A stretch of 5,216 nucleotides of DNA from Thermococci archaeon (GTDB taxonomy: Archaea; Methanobacteriota_B; Thermococci; Methanofastidiosales; B48-G16), in contig DAOVEQ010000089.1 of assembly GCA_030668905.1 (NCBI GenBank), positions 1 through 5,216 of the forward strand. Reading direction: 5' to 3'. Position 1 is the first letter of the stretch, and every line of letters starts with the position of its first letter. This document shows positions 1-5,216 of the stretch, in pieces. The notes beneath the pieces were generated by a model. That model had not been told where the DNA came from, did not search any database, and worked only from the letters and a program-made list of their open reading frames with translations. Position numbers and translations under genes: made by a program.

Positions 1-536
1 TGCTTATCCCCATGATAGTTATTGGAATTGCAGAGTTAGGGGATAAAACACAGATCGCGATTTTTCTCCTCTCGACAAAAACAAAAGAGCATCTCAAGTT
101 GTTATCAGGTATAATACTGGCTTTTCTTCTTGCAGACGGAGTAGCAGTTCTGGCAGGAGATTACATAACAGGAGTACTGCCTATAAATCTCATTAAAACA
201 ATCTCTGGAGTGATATTTATACTCTTTGGTTTAATAGCGTTCATACACGTAAGACGAGAAAAAAAGAGTCATGATCTGAAGAAACCATTTTACTCGGGAT
301 TTACCTTAATTTTTGCAGCTGAGTTGGGAGATAAGACTCAGATAGCGTCAGGACTCTTTGCAGCGAGATATAATCCGATTCTTGTTCTCATCGGCATCAT
401 GATATCTTTAACTCTCCTATCTATAATGGCGATATACCTCGGAAAGTTCATATCAACAAAGATTAATGAAAGAATATTATCGAAGATAGGAGGGATTGTT
501 TTTATTTTGATAGGGATAGTGTTTTTGGTGACATAA
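1..536 (+). CDS. TMEM165/GDT1 family (UPF0016) cation transporter, 5' end outside window
   Basis: This is a small polytopic membrane protein with the family's two inverted-repeat halves. Each half carries the signature E-x-G-D-(K/R)-(T/S). Counting from the ATG at 12, the first copy is ELGDKTQ at residues 8-14 and the second is ELGDKTQ at 104-110. About six hydrophobic segments are visible, near residues 1-20, 31-50, 59-80, 93-118, 121-144 and 155-173. A charged loop (RREKKSHDLKK) separates the halves. Known members (human TMEM165, yeast Gdt1, bacterial Mn exporters) move Mn2+ or Ca2+, with the acidic motif residues binding the ion; Mn2+/Ca2+ transport here is inference. The reading frame stays open to the window edge (x-L-I-P before Met). 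Family members usually have several more residues before the first motif, and the 11 bases before this ATG hold no ribosome binding site, so the true start is probably upstream. It converges with the OFA transporter gene. Confidence 0.9.
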   Translation, partial: LIPMIVIGIAELGDKTQIAIFLLSTKTKEHLKLLSGIILAFLLADGVAVLAGDYITGVLPINLIKTISGVIFILFGLIAFIHVRREKKSHDLKKPFYSGFTLIFAAELGDKTQIASGLFAARYNPILVLIGIMISLTLLSIMAIYLGKFISTKINERILSKIGGIVFILIGIVFLVT

Positions 537-588
537 AAAAGAAAAGAGAAATTTTTCGTACAAAAAATTACTCAAGTTCTATTTCTGT
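537..588. terminator. Convergent intergenic region with oligo-T runs, possible two-way terminator
   Basis: These 52 bp separate two convergent stop codons. On the + strand a T5 run lies at 552-556, just after the GDT1-family gene. On the - strand, downstream of the OFA transporter, there is a T6 run at 567-562, then another T-rich stretch opposite the A runs around 535-545. Archaeal RNA polymerase often terminates at T runs without a hairpin, and I see no convincing stem-loop here. Assignment rests on position and composition only. Confidence 0.4.
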
Positions 589-1836
589 TCAATTAATGCT
601 ATTTGTATCCTTTTTGGATGATTTTAATAGAAAGATTGCAATTACTATTCCGATAACAGCGAGTACAGCTGTTGGATAGAAAGTATAGATGTAGCTTCCA
701 AATATATCTCTAATTCTTCCAGATATTAATCCTCCTAATATTGCGCCTGCACCATATGCGGTAAACATTATACCATAGTTTTTACCATAGTGTTTAGTTC
801 CAAAGAATATTGCTGTAGAAGTAGGAGCTATTGCTAACCATCCACCCAGACACAACCAGAAGCAACAGAAACACAGTATGTATAAAACAATTTTTGTTTC
901 GCCGGCATTTAACATCCCTATTGAAGCCAAAAATATTATAACAAAGGATATTACCGCTGAATGTCTCGGGGTGAGTCTATCAGTAAGCCAGCCGAATATA
1001 GGTCTTCCTATCCCATTGAATACAGCAAAGATCGAGATTGTTATTGCCGCTGTTTGTGGAGCCAGTTTAATAATTTCCTGTCCGACTGGACTTGATATAC
1101 CTATTGCCATGAGCCCACCCAATGTTCCAATTGTATAACACAACCACAATCCATAGAAGGTTGGAGTTTTCAGCATTTTAGAAGTATCCATATCTACGGT
1201 AGTAATGGCCGCTTTAGATGGGGTCCACCCGGCGGGCTTCCATTCAGCAGATGGAAACTTCAGGGGAATTGCTAATAAAACAATGAGCACGAGGAAGACC
1301 GCTCCGAAAATTCCAAATGTCTGAAGAGGACCGTATAAATCAATAAACATTCTGGCCAAAGGTGCAGTTATGAATGGAGATAGTCCAAAACCTACTAATG
1401 TCAGACCAACTGCCAAGCCTTTTTTATCTGGAAACCATCTCGTTGATACCGCAATTGGTCCCCCATATGTTATACCTACTCCTCCTCCAGCGATTATACC
1501 ATAACTCACAGCTAACATAGTCATACTTGATGCAAAACTGGCCAATATCCAGCCAAAACCAACTGTTACTCCCCCCAATATAGTTATGACTCTAGGTCCG
1601 TATTTATCCAAGGGCCCTCCTGCTATTGGCATTAATATTGCAAAAAATGCTAAGAAGAACATATATGGCAATCCGCTTTCAGTTGCGCCCGCACTGAATA
1701 ACTGTTCCAATGGCTTTCTGAAAACACTCCATGAATAGACACTGCCAAGACACAGATTTATTGTTAATCCAAGTGCAACGAAGATCCATCTTCCTTTTTC
1801 TGCAGATGTTCCAAAAATTTTTATTTCTTCAGTCAT
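589..1836 (-). CDS. OFA-family MFS transporter (oxalate/formate antiporter family; probable small carboxylate carrier)
   Basis: This 415-residue protein has the usual twelve hydrophobic segments and length of the OFA branch of the major facilitator superfamily, a membrane carrier of small organic anions. Family marks are an N-terminal GSVYSWSVF (31-39), a [10 protein letters not shown] loop after TM2 (73-82), [13 protein letters not shown] after TM4 (133-145), [14 protein letters not shown] after TM8 (274-287) and [10 protein letters not shown] in TM11 (353-362). From my memory of Oxalobacter OxlT, its substrate-binding Arg272 corresponds to R278 here, while its Lys355 position is Y361. That argues against oxalate and for a monocarboxylate such as lactate or formate; the substrate is inference. 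Four cysteines cluster at 322, 324, 325 and 329. The ATG at 1836 is chosen because a TGAGGT ribosome binding site lies 8 nt upstream. It diverges from pyrG and appears monocistronic. Confidence 0.92.
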   Translation of the reverse strand: MTEEIKIFGTSAEKGRWIFVALGLTINLCLGSVYSWSVFRKPLEQLFSAGATESGLPYMFFLAFFAILMPIAGGPLDKYGPRVITILGGVTVGFGWILASFASSMTMLAVSYGIIAGGGVGITYGGPIAVSTRWFPDKKGLAVGLTLVGFGLSPFITAPLARMFIDLYGPLQTFGIFGAVFLVLIVLLAIPLKFPSAEWKPAGWTPSKAAITTVDMDTSKMLKTPTFYGLWLCYTIGTLGGLMAIGISSPVGQEIIKLAPQTAAITISIFAVFNGIGRPIFGWLTDRLTPRHSAVISFVIIFLASIGMLNAGETKIVLYILCFCCFWLCLGGWLAIAPTSTAIFFGTKHYGKNYGIMFTAYGAGAILGGLISGRIRDIFGSYIYTFYPTAVLAVIGIVIAIFLLKSSKKDTNSIN

Positions 1837-1844
1837 ACCTCATT

Positions 1845-1850
1845 ACCTCA
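1845..1850 (-). promoter_or_regulatory. Ribosome binding site of the OFA transporter gene
   Basis: On the - strand, TGAGGT sits 8 nt before the ATG at 1836 and matches the archaeal 16S 3' tail. The motif is repeated (TGAGGTAA then TGAGGTAT), and the second copy abuts the start codon. The site fixes the start of this gene and contrasts with pyrG, which has no Shine-Dalgarno sequence before its chosen start. Confidence 0.7.
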
Positions 1851-1898
1851 CAAATTTATCTCGTTTATATTCGATTATCATTTTTACATTCCCTCTTT

Positions 1899-1914
1899 TA
1901 TTTTTAAACCTTGT
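1899..1914 (-). promoter_or_regulatory. Probable archaeal promoter (BRE + TATA) of the OFA transporter gene
   Basis: Read on the - strand, ACAAGG (1914-1909) is followed directly by TTTAAAAATA (1908-1899), resembling a purine-rich BRE plus an archaeal TATA box. A start about 25 nt downstream would fall near 1878, giving a leader of roughly 40 nt that contains the ribosome binding site. This comes from pattern and spacing only. Confidence 0.5.
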
Positions 1915-1922
1915 GTCAGTTC

Positions 1923-1942
1923 GTTGAAATCAAATATTCAAC
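1923..1942. repeat. Short inverted repeat between the divergent promoters
   Basis: GTTGAA (1923-1928) and TTCAAC (1937-1942) form perfect 6-bp arms around the 8-nt AT-rich spacer ATCAAATA. The dyad lies just upstream of the OFA BRE/TATA and about 40 bp upstream of the pyrG TATA box, where a regulator of either gene could bind. Arms this short occur by chance, so an operator role is only a possibility. Confidence 0.3.
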
Positions 1943-1979
1943 AAGGCTGGAGTACAATGAATGCACCAAAACCTAAACC

Positions 1980-1987
1980 TTATAAAG
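1980..1987 (+). promoter_or_regulatory. Probable TATA box of pyrG, placed for a leaderless transcript
   Basis: TTATAAAG is centred about 25 bp before the ATG at 2008, the normal distance from an archaeal TATA box to the transcription start. The mRNA would therefore begin at or within a few bases of the start codon. The absence of any Shine-Dalgarno sequence in the bases just before 2008 fits this. The sequence before the box (CTAAACC) is only a weak BRE match. Confidence 0.55.
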
Positions 1988-2007
1988 TAGTACGGATTAT
2001 TCTTCAC

Positions 2008-3561
2008 ATGAGATACATAATTGTTACAGGTGGAGTACTTTCAGGTTTGGGGAAAGGAGTTACAACAGCTTCCATTGCCAAAATTCTTCAGAGCATGGGG
2101 TACAAAGTTACAGTAATCAAAATAGATCCGTATCTAAATGTGGATGCAGGAACGATGAGTCCTTTTGAACACGGAGAAGTTTTTGTTCTGCATGACGGAG
2201 GAGAAGTGGATCTTGATTTGGGAAATTATGAGAGGTTCTTGAATGTTGATCTTACGAGAGATCATAATATAACCACAGGAAAGATATACAAAAGAGTCAT
2301 TGAAAAAGAAAGGAGAGGAGATTATCTGGGAAAAACTGTTCAGCCCATACCTCACCTTACAGACGAGATAAAGTCAGAGATAAGGAGCGTGGGGGAGAAA
2401 TATGATTTCACGGTCATTGAGGTAGGAGGAACAGTGGGAGACATAGAAAGCATGCCATTTTTGGAAGCATCCAGACAACTATCATGGGAGGAAGACGTTG
2501 TTTTCGTTCATGTAACACTTGTTCCAATTCTTGATGTTGTAGGAGAGCAGAAAACAAAACCAACACAACACTCTGTAAAGAAGCTCATGGAAACAGGGAT
2601 ATCGCCTCACATTATAGTATGCAGGTCCAAGAGCAAACTTCAGGAGAAAACGAAAAGAAAAATAGCACAGTTCTGCAACGTTAGTGAGGACCATGTCATA
2701 AGTAATCATGATGTCGATGATATATATAAAGTACCTCTTTTGTTGAATGAGCAGAAGATAGGAGAGAAGGTAGTGGACAAATTCGGTCTCAGAAGAACTC
2801 CTGACCTAAAGAGGTGGAGATCAATAATCTCAAGAAAATGTGATAAAGATGTTACTCTGGCATTGGTAGGAAAGTATATGGATCTTCATGATTCCTATAT
2901 AAGTATCAGAGAAGCATTGGTGCACTGCTCTTATTATACCGGAATAAATGTAAATGTAAAGTGGCTGGAATCAGAGAGTATTAAAAAGGAAGATCTTGGG
3001 GATGTTGACGGTATTTTAGTCCCCGGAGGATTTGGTGTTAGGGGGACAGAGGAAAAAATAAAAGCGATAACCCATGCAAGAGAGAAGAAAATACCTTTCT
3101 TAGGGATATGCCTGGGATTTCAGCTTGCAACAATAGAGTATGCCAGAAGTGTAGGATTAAAAAATGCAAACTCGACAGAGTTTGCCGATACCAACGAGCC
3201 AGTAATAGATCTTTTGCCAGAACAGAAAAAAATAAAAAATATGGGAGGAACTATGAGGTTGGGAGCATATAAAATAATTTTGGACGAAAAAAGCACGGTA
3301 TATAATTTATATAAATCCAGGGAAATATACGAGAGACACAGACACAGGTATGAGGTAAATCCAGAACATATAGATATGCTCACAAAAAATGGAGTAAACT
3401 TCACAGGCAAATCTGAAGATGGAAGAATGGAAGTTCTGGAGCTCGAGGGGCACCCTTTCTTCATAGGAACACAGTACCATCCCGAGTTTACTTCGAGGGT
3501 AGAGAGACCTTCCCCCATTTTCATGGGGCTTGTAAAAGCGATGGGAAGAAAAAAATTTTAA
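2008..3561 (+). CDS. pyrG: CTP synthase (glutamine-hydrolysing)
   Basis: CTP synthase makes CTP from UTP, ATP and glutamine in the cytoplasm, the last step of de novo pyrimidine ribonucleotide synthesis. From the chosen Met there are 517 residues. The N-terminal synthetase domain (about 1-265) has the P-loop GVLSGLGKG (9-17), the metal/nucleotide segment [17 protein letters not shown] (61-77), [12 protein letters not shown] (137-148) and the UTP-binding KTKPTQHS (182-189). The C-terminal class I glutamine amidotransferase domain (about 280-517) has the oxyanion loop PGGFGVRG (339-346), nucleophile Cys368 in GICLGFQ, and the His491/Glu493 pair in YHPEF. All catalytic residues are present. The frame is open upstream to a TTG at 1924 and an ATG at 1957, but archaeal homologues begin at M(K/R)YI(I/V)VTGGV. 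The TATA spacing also supports 2008 and a leaderless mRNA. The ATG at 1957 has a nearby GGAG and would add 17 residues; I consider it less likely. The stop overlaps that of the convergent PUA gene. Confidence 0.97.
   Translation: MRYIIVTGGVLSGLGKGVTTASIAKILQSMGYKVTVIKIDPYLNVDAGTMSPFEHGEVFVLHDGGEVDLDLGNYERFLNVDLTRDHNITTGKIYKRVIEKERRGDYLGKTVQPIPHLTDEIKSEIRSVGEKYDFTVIEVGGTVGDIESMPFLEASRQLSWEEDVVFVHVTLVPILDVVGEQKTKPTQHSVKKLMETGISPHIIVCRSKSKLQEKTKRKIAQFCNVSEDHVISNHDVDDIYKVPLLLNEQKIGEKVVDKFGLRRTPDLKRWRSIISRKCDKDVTLALVGKYMDLHDSYISIREALVHCSYYTGINVNVKWLESESIKKEDLGDVDGILVPGGFGVRGTEEKIKAITHAREKKIPFLGICLGFQLATIEYARSVGLKNANSTEFADTNEPVIDLLPEQKKIKNMGGTMRLGAYKIILDEKSTVYNLYKSREIYERHRHRYEVNPEHIDMLTKNGVNFTGKSEDGRMEVLELEGHPFFIGTQYHPEFTSRVERPSPIFMGLVKAMGRKKF
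3549..3555 (-). terminator. Oligo-T run just past the Nip7-like gene stop
   Basis: On the - strand the TAA stop (3560-3558) is followed by AA and then seven T residues (3555-3549), a typical archaeal hairpin-free termination signal for the glyA-HD-PUA set. On the + strand the same bases encode lysines near the end of PyrG, so the run could also reflect codon use. Confidence 0.4.
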
Positions 3562-3965
3562 TCCAGAACTCTTAAGAACATCCCTCTGTCTTTTACGTTC
3601 TTTAAAATCTTTCCATCCCAGAATCCTATGCCCAGACATTCATTTTTAGAGTTCAAAGTTAACTTTTTACCTTTTTTTAGATCTCCTCTTATTATGTTGT
3701 TTCTAAAAATATCTCTTCCGTATAAAAAGAGAGTCTCTCCCCTTTCATTAATTATGACTTTATTTTTTGTAGCATATCTGGCTATTTTGAAGGCAAACTC
3801 TAGAGATATTTCAGAATCCTTCACTTTCAGTCCTGCAGCTTTTACTTCTCCTTTTAAGAATGGAACCATATCTTTTTTAACAATATAAAGTTCTTTTTCT
3901 ATTTTCATGAGTTTATAATCACTTAGATCCATCTTAACTCCATAATAATCAAGTATTTTTTTCAT
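3558..3965 (-). CDS. Nip7-like (UPF0113-type) PUA-domain protein, probable RNA-binding factor
   Basis: This is a 135-residue basic protein. Its C-terminal half (about 67-135) reads as a PUA domain of the Nip7 type: [19 protein letters not shown] (67-85) matches the Nip7 pattern K-x-W/V...G-E-x-x-FLYG, followed by CLGIGF (110-115) and DRGMFLR (126-132). The first ~65 residues ([13 protein letters not shown] at 25-37) look like a short form of the pre-PUA domain. Nip7 proteins bind RNA and act in large-subunit ribosome biogenesis with exosome-linked factors. That role is carried over from family knowledge and not shown here. It is shorter than eukaryotic Nip7 (about 180 residues), the difference being at the N terminus. 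An in-frame stop at 3974-3972 rules out an upstream extension. The start lies inside the HD gene (17-bp overlap), suggesting coupled translation, and the stop overlaps that of pyrG. No strong ribosome binding site is seen, only GAGTTG 9 nt upstream. Confidence 0.75.
   Translation of the reverse strand: MKKILDYYGVKMDLSDYKLMKIEKELYIVKKDMVPFLKGEVKAAGLKVKDSEISLEFAFKIARYATKNKVIINERGETLFLYGRDIFRNNIIRGDLKKGKKLTLNSKNECLGIGFWDGKILKNVKDRGMFLRVLD
3664..3678 (+). terminator. Possible oligo-T terminator for pyrG inside the opposing gene
   Basis: T5 (3664-3668) and T7 (3672-3678) runs lie about 100-120 nt after the pyrG stop. There is no intergenic space in which pyrG could terminate, so its transcript must end inside the opposing PUA gene, and these are the first strong T runs. 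They also encode lysines (KKGKK) on the other strand, so the evidence is weak. Confidence 0.25.
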
Positions 3966-5067
3966 AATCTTTTACAACTCTTTTAACTTTTTCTATGTAT
4001 TTTTTGGGGGTAGAAACTATTGTGGGGTATTTTATAGGTTTTGACTTCTTTAAAATCATGTATTCTTCAAAATTTTTGATTTCTTCATCAAAGACCTTTA
4101 TCTCTAACTTTTCTGGATTTTTAAAGCTGGGAATATCCACAATACAGTAATTTTCAGGGATCTTTGCCTTTTCACAGATTTCTCTTTCTAACTCTTTTCT
4201 CTTTTCAAAATCTGAATCTAGATCTATATATGCCACGACTTTGAACAGATCTCTATATTTTAATCTTCTATAGATGTCTTTCGAAAATCCTTCAGAGTCT
4301 TTCAAGACACACAAAAGCTCGGAGTCTGTCATTTTTACTATTTCTTCAATTTTTTTGTCTTTCAGAATGCTTTCTACAGCTCTTCCAAGCATATTTTCAC
4401 AAATTCTCGCTGTTTTATGGAAATACACAGAAGTATACATCAAATCTCTTGCTATAAGCATGCCTTCAACAGCCAGAACACCCTTCTTATTTATTCCTAA
4501 AACACCATTTCTGATCTCTATAGTTTTTAGGATCCTTTCCACGTCTATGATCCCGTGCGCAACTCCCGTGTAATGCGAGTCTCTCAAGAGATAATCTATC
4601 CTGTCCGCATCTAAATCCCCGGATATTATCTGAGATTTGTATCCCTCCTCCTCGCATTTTATGACCCTTATAACTTCTTTCGGATTTATATTGTACTTTT
4701 CAAGCAGATCTTCAAGTTTTAAAATATTTTCGCACGCGAGATCAACATGATCCTTTTTAAGATAAATTCTTGATAGATACTCAAAGGTATGGGAAAAGGG
4801 GAGGTGTCCAGAATCGTGAAGAACTGCAGCAGCATTTAATACATCTTTCTCGATATTTAATTCTGCACAGATCTTGTTTGTGAGATAATAAACGCCAAGA
4901 GAATGCTCAAACCTTGTGTGGTTAGCTCCTGGAAATACGAGATTAGTTAACCCCAACTGTTTTATATCTCTCAGTCGCTGGAGTTCATGAGAATGCAGAA
5001 GTTCCAGGATTACTCCTTTTACCTTTATACTCCCGTGAACTGGATCATGGATTATTTTATATTTCAT
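3949..5067 (-). CDS. HD-domain phosphohydrolase (COG1078, SAMHD1/dGTPase-like)
   Basis: This 372-residue soluble enzyme has a complete metal-binding H...HD...D set. His55 lies in the ANHTRFEHSLGV segment (48-59), His84-Asp85 in LHDSGHLPFSH (83-93), and Asp155 in DLDADRIDYLLRD (151-163), which aligns with SAMHD1 DVDKWDYFARD. The opening IIHDPVHGSI (5-14) and the YFHKTAR helix (215-221) are further marks of this family. Relatives hydrolyse dNTPs to deoxynucleosides and triphosphate, so dNTP pool control is the likely role, although some archaeal members have untested substrates. The last ~100 residues are charged and K/E-rich with no motif I recognise. The ATG at 5067 gives the standard family N terminus and has a weak GAGTTGAT 6 nt upstream. 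It lies 30 bp after the probable glyA gene and overlaps the PUA gene by 17 bp, which suggests an operon. Confidence 0.92.
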   Translation of the reverse strand: MKYKIIHDPVHGSIKVKGVILELLHSHELQRLRDIKQLGLTNLVFPGANHTRFEHSLGVYYLTNKICAELNIEKDVLNAAAVLHDSGHLPFSHTFEYLSRIYLKKDHVDLACENILKLEDLLEKYNINPKEVIRVIKCEEEGYKSQIISGDLDADRIDYLLRDSHYTGVAHGIIDVERILKTIEIRNGVLGINKKGVLAVEGMLIARDLMYTSVYFHKTARICENMLGRAVESILKDKKIEEIVKMTDSELLCVLKDSEGFSKDIYRRLKYRDLFKVVAYIDLDSDFEKRKELEREICEKAKIPENYCIVDIPSFKNPEKLEIKVFDEEIKNFEEYMILKKSKPIKYPTIVSTPKKYIEKVKRVVKDYEKNT

Positions 5068-5097
5068 TGTTTTATCAACTCTGTAAAGAGATAAAAA

Positions 5098-5216
5098 TCA
5101 CCATTTAAATCCATAATGTACCTCTTGATAATCTCCCCTGAACTCTGAAACTTCTTTTCTTATTTCTTTCGGATCCTTTTTATCCAGAAGCACCTTTTTA
5201 AACAGTTCTGCTATAT
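5098..5216 (-). CDS. glyA: Probable serine hydroxymethyltransferase, C-terminal 38 residues only
   Basis: An open frame enters from the right edge of the window and ends with TGA at 5100-5098. It was found by reading the edge by hand, because no start codon is inside the window. The peptide begins IAELFKKVLLDKKDPKEIRK and ends in EFRGDYQEVHYGFKW. The pattern 'IAELI..VL...DP..v..eV.eFR..fq.v.Y.F' is typical of the extreme C terminus of archaeal GlyA, which interconverts serine and glycine and charges the one-carbon carrier. The PLP site and nearly all of the protein lie outside the window, so the name rests on a short tail. The HD-domain gene follows after 30 bp on the same strand, so this is probably the upstream member of the operon. 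Confidence 0.65.
   Translation of the reverse strand, partial: IAELFKKVLLDKKDPKEIRKEVSEFRGDYQEVHYGFKW

Noticed and set aside
24..350. Two similar DNA stretches around the ELGDKTQ motifs, as a nucleotide repeat
   Set aside because: This is the ancient internal duplication shared by all TMEM165/GDT1 proteins and is diverged at DNA level, so it is not a recent repeat or mobile element.
878..1138. + strand open frame of 86 codons inside the OFA transporter
   Set aside because: It is antisense to a clearly conserved membrane protein, matches no family and has no ribosome binding site or promoter.
2134..2709. Two - strand open frames (2134-2355 and 2482-2709) inside pyrG
   Set aside because: Both are shadows of the conserved CTP synthase synthetase domain; the peptides are unlike known proteins.
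3120..3639. Two - strand open frames (3120-3524 and 3307-3639) over the end of pyrG
   Set aside because: They overlap each other, conserved pyrG coding sequence and, for the second, the PUA gene; no start signals or recognisable motifs.
3628..3888. + strand open frame antisense to the Nip7-like gene
   Set aside because: A shadow of a gene with recognisable PUA motifs; its composition only reflects the Lys-rich opposite strand.
4274..4573. + strand open frame of 99 codons inside the HD-domain gene
   Set aside because: Antisense to a conserved enzyme with intact catalytic residues; no independent support.
5103..5110. ATTTAAAT palindrome at the end of glyA, a possible internal promoter for the HD gene
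   Set aside because: The spacing to the start at 5067 is tolerable, but the bases encode the conserved-looking C terminus, there is no clear BRE, and the 30-bp gap fits simple co-transcription with glyA.
1..5216. Search for CRISPR arrays, tRNA or rRNA genes, insertion sequences or a defence or mobile system
   Set aside because: No spaced direct repeats, cloverleaf or terminal inverted repeats were seen by eye, and nearly all of the window is occupied by intact, recognisable genes.

Overview
This window most likely comes from an AT-rich archaeal chromosome, probably a euryarchaeote. The evidence is an archaeal-type CTP synthase starting [17 protein letters not shown]-like promoter elements, an apparently leaderless pyrG, oligo-T runs instead of stem-loop terminators, and a stand-alone Nip7-like PUA protein. 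Lineage below that level cannot be fixed from the sequence. An OFA-type carboxylate carrier and serine hydroxymethyltransferase occur in many methanogens and their relatives, so they do not narrow it further.

Layout, left to right. (1) Positions 1-536, + strand: a TMEM165/GDT1-family (UPF0016) cation transporter whose first residues lie outside the window. (2) Positions 589-1836, - strand: a complete OFA-family MFS transporter, convergent with the first gene across 52 bp of T/A-run sequence. (3) Positions 1837-2007: a divergent intergenic region with a promoter facing each way and a short inverted repeat between them. (4) Positions 2008-3561, + strand: pyrG, CTP synthase. (5) Positions 3558-5216, - strand: a likely co-transcribed set, read right to left, of the 3' end of a probable glyA (serine hydroxymethyltransferase), an HD-domain phosphohydrolase of the SAMHD1/dGTPase-like type, and a small Nip7-like PUA protein. 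The HD and PUA genes overlap by 17 bp. The PUA gene and pyrG converge so tightly that their stop codons share one TTAA.

Functionally, most of the window is housekeeping. PyrG makes CTP from UTP, SHMT supplies one-carbon units and glycine, and the HD enzyme probably hydrolyses (deoxy)nucleotides, so the right half leans towards nucleotide metabolism. The Nip7-like protein is probably an RNA-binding factor linked to ribosome biogenesis. The two membrane proteins probably handle divalent cations (Mn2+/Ca2+) and a small carboxylate. I see no CRISPR array, mobile element, tRNA, rRNA or defence system, and no clearly new system. The points most worth a second look are the HD/PUA gene pair, the pyrG start site, the shared-stop convergence and the likely substrate of the OFA carrier.
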